NCBI GenBank assembly: GCA_008080765.1
Contig: SHMU01000003.1
Location: 1 to 37,536, forward strand
Length of the DNA stretch: 37,536 bases
Source: Promethearchaeota archaeon
GTDB taxonomy: Archaea; Asgardarchaeota; Lokiarchaeia; Sigyniarchaeales; SOKP01
Direction of reading: 5' to 3'
Shown here in pieces: positions 25,334 through 34,118 of the stretch (position 1 is the stretch's first letter; each line of letters starts with the position of its first letter). Below the pieces are notes generated by a model. It saw only the letters and a list, made by a program, of their open reading frames with translations. It had not been told where the DNA came from and made no database searches. A program made the position numbers and the translations under genes.

Positions 25334-26916
25334 ATGAAGGTACAATTCAAGTGGAATTTTGATTATCCATCACAAAGAATGCCGATTTTGGCGAATAATA
25401 TTGTTTCCACTTCACAACCTCTTGCTGCTCAAGCAGGACTTCGAATGCTTTTAAAAGGAGGCAATGCAGTAGACGCAGCTCTAGCAACAGCAATTACTTT
25501 AACGGTAGTTGAGCCGACTATGAATGGTTTAGGGAGTGATGCTTTTGCAATTATTTATGATGGGAAAAAGTTATGGGGGCTCAATTCCTCTGGTAGATCT
25601 CCGGCTGGTTGGACTCTTGAGCATTTTTTAAAATACAAAACTATGCCTATTACAGGTTGGGATTCTGTTACAATTCCTGGAGCGGTGTCCGCTTGGGGTG
25701 AACTATCTAATCGGTTTGGAAACTTACCCTTTCGAGAACTATTTGAACCAGCTATTAATTACGCAAAATATGGTTTTTTAGTTACCCCAATAACTGCAGA
25801 TGTCTGGAAAATGTCTAAAAGCATGTATAACAAATATCCAGAATTTGCACATTCCTTTCTTATTGGAAAAAAAGCACCTAAACCGGGTTCGCTTTTTAAA
25901 AATCCAGATCAAGCTAGAAGTTTAGAAAAGATTTCCAAAACTCGTGGTAAGGCTTTTTATGAGGGTGATTTAGCAGAAAAAATAGTAGAATATGCAAAAA
26001 AACCGGAGGGTTAATCACTCGAAAGGATCTTAAAGATCATCAAGTGAATTGGGAGAATCCAATTTCAATAAATTATAAAGGTGTAACTTTGCACGAATTA
26101 GGTCCGAATACACAAGGTCTTGCTGCATTACTGATGCTTGGTATCCTTAATGAATGGGATATACATGAACATTCTGTTGATTCTGCAGATTCGATACATC
26201 TACAACTAGAAGCAATGAAATTGGCATTTTCTGATGTCTATAGGTATCTCTCTGATCCTAAATCTATGGAACTCAATGCTATCAATTTATTAGATCCGAA
26301 GTATCTATCAGAAAGAGCAAGATTAATTGATCCAAAAATTGCTAAAGACCCAAAGCACGGAGTACCCAAACAATCCGACACTGTATATGTAACAACCGCC
26401 GATAAAAAAGGAATGATGGTTTCTTACATCCAATCAAATTATTTAATGTTTGGATCCGGTATTTTCATTCCCGGTACGGGAATTAGTCTCCAAAATCGAG
26501 GTTGCGGATTTACTCTGGAAGAGGGTCCTAATCAAGTGGGACCAAGCAAGCGACCTTTCCACACCATAATTCCAGCATTTTTAACAAGAAATGGCACTCC
26601 TTTAATGAGTTTTGGTGTGATGGGAGGCCCAATGCAACCCCAAGGACATTGCCAGATTGTAATCAGAATATTTAGTTATAAACAAAATCCTCAAACAGCT
26701 GTAGATGCTCCCCGTTGGCAAGTGTTCAAAGGTTTAAAAGTGGGAGTTGAAAAAGGATTTCAATCAGAAGTTATAAAAGACTTAGAGAACAGAGGACATA
26801 AAATAAGAGAAATGAACTCTTTTAATTTCGGAGGGGCCCAAATAATTTATAAACTAAATAATGGATACTTAGCGGCTTCTGATCCAAGAAAAGATGGGCA
26901 TGCAGTTGGTTTTTAG
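25334..26916 (+). pseudogene. ggt: Gamma-glutamyltransferase interrupted by a -1 frameshift at seven A's
   Basis: The first frame (25334-26014) covers the N-terminal half: VSTSQPLAAQAGLRMLLKGG, NAVDAALATAITLTVVEPTM. It ends in GCA-AAA-AAA-CCG-GAG-GGT-TAA. Reading one base back at the run of A's (25996-26002) gives ACC-GGA-GGG-TTA-ATC-ACT, i.e. TGGLITRKDLKDHQVNW, exactly the conserved GGLIT region, and continues to 26916. The second half has the autoprocessing Thr (in QSDTVYVTT, codon at 26380) and PGTGISLQNR, so the active site is intact. Ntn-hydrolase family: cleaves gamma-glutamyl bonds. No signal peptide. The site could be a one-base loss (real or sequencing) or an A-AAA-AAA slippery heptamer. 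Being nearly intact otherwise argues for a recent or artefactual break. Confidence 0.85.
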
Positions 26917-27347
26917 ATCTTATCTACCTATAAACTCTTTCTAATTGATAATTCTAATTAATATATCGAATGTAATACTCTCACTTTTTTTTGAGACGTT
27001 CTCTATTTTTGTTGTATCGAATAAAACATATTTGTCAGTCTTATATGCGCTATTTAGTCCCAATTATGATTCTTGTCATCCCAATTGCATAATTAGGAGG
27101 ATTAGTTATGCTCAGAATTATTATAAGCCCAACTGGCGCATTAGAAGATGTTTCTTAAATAATGATTCATTTTATTTCGCGCATAACAACTTTTGGAGAG
27201 AATCTTATCTTATCTATGCAAAATTAGCTATATTAAACCATTTTATAATTATAAATCCTTAACTCAACTACTTAATCGTATTGGAGTTGTGACAAGATCA
27301 TTCTCTATTAGCACATATCTTAAATATCTTTAAGATTTTATTTTAAT
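26917..27347. other. Intergenic region, possible remnant of a membrane-protein gene
   Basis: 431 bp between ggt and the UroD-family gene. An open frame of 105 codons (26945-27262) begins with hydrophobic sequence, and a neighbouring frame at about 27057-27150 reads PIMILVIPIA then a stop then LGGLVMLRIIISP, also membrane-like. This may be a frameshifted fragment of a permease, but there is no conserved motif and AT-rich sequence often reads as hydrophobic by chance. Nothing else is seen. Confidence 0.25.
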
Positions 27348-28547
27348 ATGCAGATGAATGCACGAAATAGAATAATAACTGCGATGAATCATAAAGAACC
27401 TGATAAAGTACCTTCATTTGAACTTTCAATTGACAATCTCAAGATCTGTGAGCATTTTGGAGAGCAGTATGTTTTTGAAGGATTAATTGACAGCTTTCAT
27501 AAAATATATGAATTATGCAAGGGAGATATTGAAGCACTTTCGAGCACAATTCTTCAAGCGACTGAGACAAGATCCTACATTAAAAATACCTTGAAACAGC
27601 ATTTAAACTTATATAGAAAAATTGGTATTGATATGGCAACGGTTCCCTTTACAGGCTACATTTTATTCCCAAGAATTTGCTATAAAGACTATTTTATTGA
27701 TGAATATGGTAGAGTTTTTGATTTAAAAAGAAACCCTTCGGATATGATGGATATTGCCTATTATAAAACGGGGTATTTTGCCAACTATGAAGAATATAGC
27801 GAATTTGAACGACCAAAAGCCGATGATCCGAGACGAGAAAAATATTATAAAGCTATGAAGAAAATGGAGCAACAATTGAATGGGGAGATCTTTGTGATAC
27901 CTTCTATATGGGGTGTGTTCGAATCTACATGGCAAGCTTTTGGATTTACGAACTTTAGCAAATTGCTCCTTTCAAAGCGTAACTTAGAACAAGTATTCAA
28001 TGAGAGGGGGCAATTTATGGTAAATTTAATCCAAGCTTTTGTTGAATGGGGAGAGCGAGGGGTAATTCTAATCTACGATGATTATGGGTTTAAGTCGGGA
28101 TTGTTGATGAGTCCTAATAAGTATCGAAGATATATCTTGCCTTGGATTGAGAAGGCTTGCACGGTTGCACATGAGAAGGGAGTTAAGATAATCTTGCACA
28201 GTTGTGGCGATATCTTCCCGATATTCAAAGATATTGTGGATATTGGAGTTGATGCAATCCATCCAATTGAACCAACTACTGCAAATTCGGAATATAATAT
28301 TTTTAAGCTCCATGAGAAATATAGTGAAAAGATAACTTTTATAGGCAATGTCTCACCACAAGATTTATCTGATAAACCTCCCGAATATATTGAGAAATAT
28401 ACAAAAACTTTAATTGAAACCCTTGGTCCCGATGGAGGATATATCTTGAGTTCTGGACATAGTATAAATCCTGCAGTTAAGCTGGAAAATTTTCTTGCTA
28501 TGTATAACACGCTACAAAACTATGGTAAGTATCCCCTTCAGAAATAG
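27348..28547 (+). CDS. Uroporphyrinogen decarboxylase-family protein (methyltransferase-like)
   Basis: 399 aa, ATG start (a second ATG two codons on is also possible). Fold and motifs follow the UroD/corrinoid methyltransferase superfamily: RIITAMNHKEPDKVPSFE at the N-terminus, YDDYGFKSGLLMSP, HSCGD with H284 and C286, FIGNVSPQDL and GYILSSGHSINPAV near the end. H-x-C is the zinc-binding signature of MtaA/MtbA-type methyltransferases; their third ligand, a Cys, is His/Ser-like here (SSGHS), as in many uncharacterised relatives. It lacks the heme-pathway Arg/Asp pattern of true HemE as far as I can see. Likely a methyl transfer enzyme acting with a corrinoid protein; none is adjacent, but a corrinoid adenosyltransferase lies at 32799. 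Confidence 0.82.
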   Translation: MQMNARNRIITAMNHKEPDKVPSFELSIDNLKICEHFGEQYVFEGLIDSFHKIYELCKGDIEALSSTILQATETRSYIKNTLKQHLNLYRKIGIDMATVPFTGYILFPRICYKDYFIDEYGRVFDLKRNPSDMMDIAYYKTGYFANYEEYSEFERPKADDPRREKYYKAMKKMEQQLNGEIFVIPSIWGVFESTWQAFGFTNFSKLLLSKRNLEQVFNERGQFMVNLIQAFVEWGERGVILIYDDYGFKSGLLMSPNKYRRYILPWIEKACTVAHEKGVKIILHSCGDIFPIFKDIVDIGVDAIHPIEPTTANSEYNIFKLHEKYSEKITFIGNVSPQDLSDKPPEYIEKYTKTLIETLGPDGGYILSSGHSINPAVKLENFLAMYNTLQNYGKYPLQK

Positions 28548-28724
28548 TTCCTCTTCATTGCATTTAGATTTTCGTAATCCATGTTAATAAATTAAAAAAA
28601 AAACACTTGATTCTATTTTGAAGATTATTCTTCTAAGGCCTTAATTCTATTATTTATGATCTAAAAGCTTAATTTTAAGGTGGCTTTTCTTTTTTCAAAC
28701 AAGATAATATAATTAAAGATAGAT

Positions 28725-29342
28725 ATGAAAGATAAAATGTTTGAAACTAAAATGGTTCAAGAAGGATATAATAAAATAGCCCGAGCGTATTATTCTCATC
28801 GGGATCTTAACAAATTTAATTCTGAGCTAGAACAATTTACTCAATTATTACCAGAAAATCCACATGTATTAGATGTGGGATGTGGAGCAGGAATTCCGAC
28901 ATCAAAATATTTAATTGAAAAAGGTGTAAAAGTAACTGGAATAGATATTTCAGATACGATGCTTTCATTAGCCAAAAAAAATGTACCGACAGCTGATTTT
29001 TTAAAAATGGATGCAAATCATCTGGAATTTCCTGAAAATTTATTTGATGGGATCATTTCTGTATATACGCTTTTTCATATTCCAAGAAAAAACCATGGAG
29101 AAATTTTTAGGCAATTCTATAAAGTTCTCAAACCTAATGGCATCTTAATGATTAATTCGGGTGTATCGGGTTCAGAAGGTACCAGCAATTTTTTTGGAGT
29201 TCCTATGTTTTGGAGTAATTATTCACCTGAAAAAACATTAGAACTTATTAAAAAAGTGAATTTTTCCATCCTCTTTGAAGGTGTCTTACAGAGAGGAGGG
29301 GAATATCAATATTGGGTATTTGGGAAGAAAACAAAAGAATAA
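28725..29342 (+). CDS. Class I SAM-dependent methyltransferase
   Basis: 205 aa. Motif I is VLDVGCGAGIPTSKYL (about 48-63), the acidic strand-2 end is D74 in VTGIDISDTM, then FDGIISVYTLFHIPRKNH and VLKPNGILMINSG, all normal for the Methyltransf_11/25 type. The substrate is not deducible; small-molecule and lipid or quinone methylases look alike. Start ATG at 28725 with no strong Shine-Dalgarno. The last five codons and stop (AAG-AAA-ACA-AAA-GAA-TAA) are the first unit of the tandem repeat that follows, so the end of this gene may be variable between strains. Confidence 0.9.
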   Translation: MKDKMFETKMVQEGYNKIARAYYSHRDLNKFNSELEQFTQLLPENPHVLDVGCGAGIPTSKYLIEKGVKVTGIDISDTMLSLAKKNVPTADFLKMDANHLEFPENLFDGIISVYTLFHIPRKNHGEIFRQFYKVLKPNGILMINSGVSGSEGTSNFFGVPMFWSNYSPEKTLELIKKVNFSILFEGVLQRGGEYQYWVFGKKTKE

Positions 29343-29520
29343 GATAAGATAAGATAAGATAAGAAAACAAAAGAATAAGATAAGATAAGAAAACAAAAGA
29401 ATAAGATAAGATAAGATAAGAAAACAAAAGAATAAGATAAGATAAGATAAGAAAACAAAAGAATAAGATAAGATAAGAAAACAAAAGAATAAGATAAGAT
29501 AAGAAAACAAAAGAAAAAAT
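29325..29520. repeat. Compound minisatellite growing out of the methyltransferase stop codon
   Basis: Seven copies of the 16-nt core AAGAAAACAAAAGAAT (last copy degenerate) are separated by runs of the 5-mer AAGAT numbering 4, 2, 3, 3, 2 and 2. The first core covers the last codons and TAA of the methyltransferase. The structure is a nested tandem repeat (5-mer inside a 26-36-nt higher-order unit), consistent with replication slippage. It lies between two convergent genes. Open frames on the minus strand here (poly Leu/Ser/Tyr) are artefacts of the repeat. Confidence 0.95.
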
Positions 29521-29565
29521 AAAGTAAAATTAAAGAAAATATTCAAATTATTAATTTATAGGTAG

Positions 29566-30333
29566 TTAATCTCTGAAACCGTAGTATAGATTAATCGTTA
29601 ATAAGAGTATTTCGCGCAGAGAGAAAATGGAAAACTCAATATCGAAATTAACGGTATAAAATATTAAGGCAATTGTTATTGCTATGGACATGAGAATGGA
29701 GAGAATCCCTTTTCCTCTTAATTGCCACTTTTTAGGCTTTTCATCGACTACTTGTTCAATAATTTCCACATCAGTTAATGCTTCATAGTTTTTTAGATTT
29801 CTAATCTGATCTTTAATGCGCTCTTTTTCCTTCTTATTTTTATAGGCCCGAATAACTGAACCGATAACATAAACTACAATAATTAATAAGAGATCTAAAA
29901 GTGTATTTGTGTATTCGAACGCAACGTTAGGACCGAGGGCGTTAAGGGTAAGTATTAACACAATAATAAGAATTAATGATATCCTCACAGAATATTGAGG
30001 AAGATAGAGAGGATATTTTTCTTTTTTTTCTTCTTGAGTGAGGTCAAAATCTGGTTTCATCTCTTTAATTATTGTCTCAATTCGCCATTTAATTGTTTTT
30101 CGAGCTGCAAAATAAAATGCTACCAAGATGAAGATTGCATTTATTATAAAGCCCGGTATTGTCTGATCGAAGAGAAGATAAGAGAAAGGAAATGTGACAA
30201 TAAGAAGCGTTGTTAATGCTCTTACAGTGCCTCGAGGAAGCCCAAGTGGATATTCTTTTACTACATCCTTCTTAATAACACGTTTATATAAGATCCAAAT
30301 TGCAATAATTCCACATATGATAAAATTTAGCAT
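29566..30333 (-). CDS. Membrane protein with two copies of a YPLxLPxxxVR motif
   Basis: 255 aa, about six membrane segments. I do not recognise a named family. It contains an internal duplication: EYPLGLPRGTVRALTTLLIV (27-46) and KYPLYLPQYSVRISLILIIV (106-125), each followed by a second hydrophobic segment, so the protein is two repeated halves plus a C-terminal helix pair. A charged loop (about 165-205) joins the second half to the end. The GLPRGTVRA phrase occurs in small archaeal and bacterial membrane proteins of unknown function (recollection, not searched). It converges on the methyltransferase across the minisatellite and diverges from the gene at 30526. Confidence 0.7.
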   Translation of the reverse strand: MLNFIICGIIAIWILYKRVIKKDVVKEYPLGLPRGTVRALTTLLIVTFPFSYLLFDQTIPGFIINAIFILVAFYFAARKTIKWRIETIIKEMKPDFDLTQEEKKEKYPLYLPQYSVRISLILIIVLILTLNALGPNVAFEYTNTLLDLLLIIVVYVIGSVIRAYKNKKEKERIKDQIRNLKNYEALTDVEIIEQVVDEKPKKWQLRGKGILSILMSIAITIALIFYTVNFDIEFSIFSLREILLLTINLYYGFRD

Positions 30334-30525
30334 AGATTCAGTTCACTAATTATAGTTTTTTATATTGGAATAATATTAAGTTAACAATACCATAACCCTA
30401 TATAATTTTTTCTATATATTGGTAGAAAAATAATATACCACGCTTAAATCTAGAGTTTTATAATGTATAATTCACTAAAACTCTTAATAACACTTACATA
30501 TATGAATAGCAAAAAGTAAGATAAG

Positions 30526-31611
30526 ATGCTTCTTCAAATTAATTTAATTCATGATTCATTTGTGGTTTTGAATTTTTTTTCTCTCTTCATCATCCTGTAT
30601 TTAGTATATATAGTAGCAAAGAAAATAGAGCGGGATAAAATCCTTTCAAATACGGCGGGATTTGCATTATATTTAGTTACATTTGGAATCTTTGTTTTCT
30701 ATACGGGCCTTACCTTTATGTATCCGGAGATCGAACCAATATTAATTGACTGGATTTCTGTAATATTAATACTATATTACGGTGGTATGGTCCTTTACAT
30801 TTTTTTAAATGAATACGAACAGAAGAAATTTAGCTCAAAGGAAAAAGAAAATCGTAAATTTTCGTACGTTATGACATTAATTTCTTTAGGGGGGTATTCC
30901 ATATTTGTTATATTGAGTCTCTTTGGTATTTATGACCCTCTTATTTCCTTTATTATAATTATTATTCCCTTTATTATAGCTACAAATGGGATAATGAATA
31001 AATTTAGGGTTCTGGAGATTGTCAAACGCAAAAATCCAAATATATGGTTTTATACGGGTCTAGCACTTTCGGGATTTTCAAATTTTCTCTTTTCTTTTGC
31101 GCTTTATTTTGGGCCGTGGATGTTGTACTTAAGATATATATGCGTAATTCTGGGCTCCTTCCTCATGGTTTATGGATGGCAATTACTTCCAAATCTCTCT
31201 GAATTAGATTGGATGTTGAAGATGGAAGAGCTATTCGTAATTCACAACAAAACCTCCAGTTTATTGTTTAAATATAATTTCCAAAAAGAGACAAAAAAGA
31301 ATGAAGGAAAAATTGACTCGGACCTAGCAAGTAGTGCTATTGGAGGTATCAATGCTTTACTTTCAGAAATTCTAAAAAGTAAGGGACACATCAATGAAAT
31401 TGATTACAGCGGTAAAACTATCTCTTTTTCTCATGGTATGCATAGTATATGCATTCTAATTGCTGATGGTCCCGCCGAAGAGTTCAGATATCGATTGGAA
31501 ATGTTTCATCTCAATTTTGAAAACGAATATAAAGAAGAATTAGATATATTTTCAGGGGAGATCACCCCTTTTGAAAAATCTGAGCCTTTAGTTCGGGAAT
31601 ACCTTTTCTAG
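30526..31611 (+). CDS. Multi-TM membrane protein with C-terminal longin/roadblock-like cytosolic domain
   Basis: 361 aa. Residues 1-218 hold about seven hydrophobic segments (first at 10-32, last at 200-218). Residues about 225-361 are soluble and look longin/roadblock-like: MEELFVIHNKTSSLLFKYNF, then ASSAIGGINALLSEILKSKG, then INEIDYSGKTISFSHG and a final ICILIADGPAEEFRYRLEMF helix. The same order (strand pair, ISAL/INALLSE helix, strand trio, long helix) is seen in the C-terminal part of the Rag-like protein at 10474. Such domains bind small GTPases in eukaryotes, so this may be a membrane anchor or sensor for the GTPases upstream; inference only. Single transcription unit. The TM count is by eye. 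Confidence 0.68.
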   Translation: MLLQINLIHDSFVVLNFFSLFIILYLVYIVAKKIERDKILSNTAGFALYLVTFGIFVFYTGLTFMYPEIEPILIDWISVILILYYGGMVLYIFLNEYEQKKFSSKEKENRKFSYVMTLISLGGYSIFVILSLFGIYDPLISFIIIIIPFIIATNGIMNKFRVLEIVKRKNPNIWFYTGLALSGFSNFLFSFALYFGPWMLYLRYICVILGSFLMVYGWQLLPNLSELDWMLKMEELFVIHNKTSSLLFKYNFQKETKKNEGKIDSDLASSAIGGINALLSEILKSKGHINEIDYSGKTISFSHGMHSICILIADGPAEEFRYRLEMFHLNFENEYKEELDIFSGEITPFEKSEPLVREYLF

Positions 31612-31793
31612 ACTCATTATAATTTTTCTTTTTAATTAAATACGCATCCAGATTAGAATTTTAATTATCTAATATCTAATCTAACACCATTAAAATTAGT
31701 CAGATATTTAAATTAGTGTTAATTTGATTTTATATAGAAATTATTTATGGGAAACTTATCCTATATTTCTTGAAAAACATTAATAGAAAAAAG

Positions 31794-32431
31794 ATGAGTG
31801 GACAGGATATAACTCATAGATTGGCGAAATTCTTTGATATCTATGGGAATATTGAATTTAAAAATGTAGAATTGAAAATGCTGGAAGGACATCATATCAC
31901 TCCTTTAAAAATCAAACTGCCGAGAGCGACAAAAAGTTCACCAAAATGATAATTCATAGAGGGCATGAATCCGTATTAGAACATGCTTCAGCGACATTCA
32001 GGATCTCGGGAGTCTCCCGAGCCCTCACGCATCAATTACTAAGACATTGTTTTTGCTTTTTCATCCAGAAATCTCAAAGATATATCAATGAAGATAATTT
32101 TTCATATGTAGAACCATACTCCATTAAAAATATACCCAAAGCTCATGCATTATTTGCAAATCTCATGGATGAAATTAAAACTTCTTATGAAAGGTTACGC
32201 CGATTAGGGATAAAGAAAGAAGATGCTCGTTTTATTTTACCCAATTCAGCGGTAAGCGACCTTGTGTTTACATCAAACTTCCGAGAATTACGATATCTCA
32301 TCAAACTAAGAGGAGAAAACGCTGCTCAATGGGAGATTCGAAACTTAGTAATAGAAATGCTTCATCTTCTCAAAAAGGAAGTTCCTGAAGTTTTTTTGAT
32401 CTTGAAGTTGATAGTGAACAAAAAATCATAA
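31794..32431 (+). pseudogene. thyX: Flavin-dependent thymidylate synthase (ThyX), degenerate
   Basis: The frame 31946-32431 (161 aa) is clearly ThyX: HRGHESVLEHASATF, ISGVSRALTHQLLRH, QKSQRY and AAQWEIRNL. The 51-codon frame just upstream (31794-31949) reads NVELKMLEG and RATKSS, fitting the ThyX N-terminus, and runs into it one base out of register at CCAAAATGA; one more A would join them. Even joined, roughly 20 residues normally lying between the Arg-Ala-Thr region and GHES are missing. In the signature RHRxxS-x4-S-x-RY the third residue is Cys35 and the Ser is Phe38, both one-base changes, so FAD and dUMP binding is probably lost. ThyX normally makes dTMP from dUMP with folate and FAD. 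Best read as a decaying gene or a repurposed paralogue. Confidence 0.75.
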
Positions 32432-32473
32432 AACAAATAGATTATAAATTGGAAAAAGAATAGGTTTGTAAAT

Positions 32474-32761
32474 ATGAATGTAAATCTAATTAAAACACTT
32501 TTTATTCCCAGATACATTATGTCTGAAGGAATTTTTAAACAACTCCATCATTTTTCAAAAAAAACTATTAAAAAAAGATTGTGCTGGGCCTGTGGGATTC
32601 CCTTAAACTTCTGGGATTTTTGTTCATCATTTAGAGAAGATGAATTAGAAAAAATGATAAAATTATGGCAAAGCAAATATGTTGAATTCTATTGTTGTGC
32701 ATGCTTCAATCTAAAAAAAGTAGTTCGGAAAAAACTTCCCGCAGCAACTCAAACTTCTTAA
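32474..32761 (+). CDS. Small Cys-rich, probable zinc-binding protein
   Basis: 95 aa, ATG start (a later ATG at MSEGIF is possible). It contains CWACGIPLNFWDFCSS and, 25 residues on, YCCACFN: two Cys-x2-Cys-like knuckles that could make one treble-clef or zinc ribbon. The ends are basic. I do not recognise the family. It sits between thyX and the corrinoid adenosyltransferase, 42 nt and 37 nt away, all on the plus strand, so it may be co-transcribed. Being so short, it could also be spurious, but the paired cysteines argue for a real protein. Confidence 0.5.
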   Translation: MNVNLIKTLFIPRYIMSEGIFKQLHHFSKKTIKKRLCWACGIPLNFWDFCSSFREDELEKMIKLWQSKYVEFYCCACFNLKKVVRKKLPAATQTS

Positions 32762-32798
32762 TTGTAAAAAACTTTCAATATTACATAAAAAATAAAAA

Positions 32799-33422
32799 TT
32801 GAAACCTCGCATGAATATTAAAAAACAGAGACAATTGCATTCACGAGAGGATGACGGCATCTTCTCAAATACGACTGCTTTAGAAAAAGGATTAACTCAT
32901 TATTATTTTGGCGACGGAAAAGGAAAAACAACTGCACTTATAGGTTTACTTATTCGTGCTTTAGGGCATAACTTAAAACCACTTTTAATTCAGTTTTTAA
33001 AACGACATACCATAGATAATACAAAGAATGGATTTTTTATGGGAGAGATTAACTTTCTTAAGAGTCATATGGAGATCAAACAATTTGGAAGTGGAAAATT
33101 TGTTACTCCGGATACAGCAAAACAAAAACAAGAAATTGCGTCAGCCAGATTGGGTTTGGAATTTGCCGCAACTCAAATTATGTCGGAAAAATATGATGTA
33201 GTGGCGTTAGATGAGGTTGTTAATGCCATATCAATGAATTTGATTAGTATTGATGATTTGGTTAAAACTATTAAAAACAAACCAGATCATGTGGAAATTA
33301 TTTGCACCGGCATGCTTAAATATAAAAAATTAGTAGATATTGCAGATTATGTGGTAGGGTTCAATTGTATTAATCATCCCTATAAGAAAGGAATTCTCGC
33401 AAGAAAAGGTATTGAATATTAG
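32799..33422 (+). CDS. cobO: Corrinoid (cob(I)alamin) adenosyltransferase
   Basis: 207 aa, TTG start. P-loop in FGDGKGKTTALIGL (G38-T45) and the conserved ALDEVVNAI and VEIICTG segments, then YVVGFNCINHPYKKGILARKGIEY at the end, identify the CobA/CobO/BtuR family, which transfers adenosine from ATP to cob(I)alamin. Length is normal for the family, with a slightly extended N-terminus (about 25 residues). It is consistent with corrinoid use, such as by the UroD-family methyltransferase-like protein at 27348, though they are not in one operon. The next gene is convergent. Confidence 0.92.
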   Translation: MKPRMNIKKQRQLHSREDDGIFSNTTALEKGLTHYYFGDGKGKTTALIGLLIRALGHNLKPLLIQFLKRHTIDNTKNGFFMGEINFLKSHMEIKQFGSGKFVTPDTAKQKQEIASARLGLEFAATQIMSEKYDVVALDEVVNAISMNLISIDDLVKTIKNKPDHVEIICTGMLKYKKLVDIADYVVGFNCINHPYKKGILARKGIEY

Positions 33423-33443
33423 AAAAAAGGTATTTAGCGATAT

Positions 33444-34118
33444 TCAGTTAAATACTAGTTTTAGTTCAACTATTTGATTTTCCTTATCAAGTTTAACTAT
33501 ATTGCATTCGACTTCTTTATTAAGAAAAGCCTTAATAATACCTTCTAAAACTCCACATTCAATATAGTAGTGATAATGGAGATCCTTAAATTGTTCAAAG
33601 ATTTTCACATTTCTCAAGCGGTAAAGGGCTTCTGTACCAGTTTCATTAATTTCCACATCAATTTCTACGTATTTATCATTCAGATAGTCGATTTGCGGAA
33701 GAATCTTCCCTAAATACTTAAGAAATCTAATTAGACTATTTGGTTTAGTTGAAATGGTCTCATCATAGGATATATAATAAGGAGCAATTTTGTTTGCAAT
33801 AGATTTCCCTATTTTTTTATATATTTCTTTATCAGTTATTTCAGAACGCAAACATTCTAATAATCCATCGTAATACGAAAGAATAAATTTTCGTGGATAA
33901 TAGGTTCTTTCTGTAGTGAAATACAAACTATAAGCTCCGATCTTTTTACTAAATATTTTTTCTTTAGCTTCAAGTACTGACACATATTTTGTTACCGTTA
34001 TTCTGGAAGTATCAATACCCTTCGCTATATCTGTTATTGTTGAGCCCGCAGGCCGTTCACTAATAAATTCTAATATTTCCTTCCTAAAATCACGTTTTTT
34101 TGGATCCATTAACGGCAT
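33444..34118 (-). CDS. Winged-helix transcriptional regulator with V4R-like sensor domain
   Basis: 224 aa. Residues about 8-68 are a winged helix: RKEILEFISERPAGSTITDIAKGI, then TSRITVTKYVSVLEAKEKI with the wing in GAYSLYFTTERTY. The remaining 150 residues include YYDGLLECLRSEIT and, near the end, YIECGVLEGIIKAFLNKEVECNIVKL, like the V4R/heme-NO-binding superfamily sensor (conserved Cys, then Glu, then Cys with a final beta hairpin). Such archaeal regulators probably bind a small hydrophobic ligand. It has a long 5' neighbour gap of 364 bp, which may hold its operator. ATG at 34118; a second ATG four codons on is possible. Specific target unknown. Confidence 0.75.
   Translation of the reverse strand: MPLMDPKKRDFRKEILEFISERPAGSTITDIAKGIDTSRITVTKYVSVLEAKEKIFSKKIGAYSLYFTTERTYYPRKFILSYYDGLLECLRSEITDKEIYKKIGKSIANKIAPYYISYDETISTKPNSLIRFLKYLGKILPQIDYLNDKYVEIDVEINETGTEALYRLRNVKIFEQFKDLHYHYYIECGVLEGIIKAFLNKEVECNIVKLDKENQIVELKLVFN

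Noticed and set aside
26945-27262. 105-codon open frame as a real gene
   Set aside because: No motif, no ribosome site, and composition like accidental AT-rich translation; kept only as a possible remnant.
29325-29520. CRISPR array
   Set aside because: The spacers are AAGAT pentamer runs, not unique sequences, and no cas genes are present. It is a minisatellite.
29248-29546. Two minus-strand open frames rich in Leu, Tyr and Ser
   Set aside because: They are translations of the tandem repeat read backwards.
31683-31720. TAACAC...GTGTTA inverted repeat before thyX as a terminator
   Set aside because: The stem is only six base pairs around a long AT loop, weaker than chance can give in such sequence.
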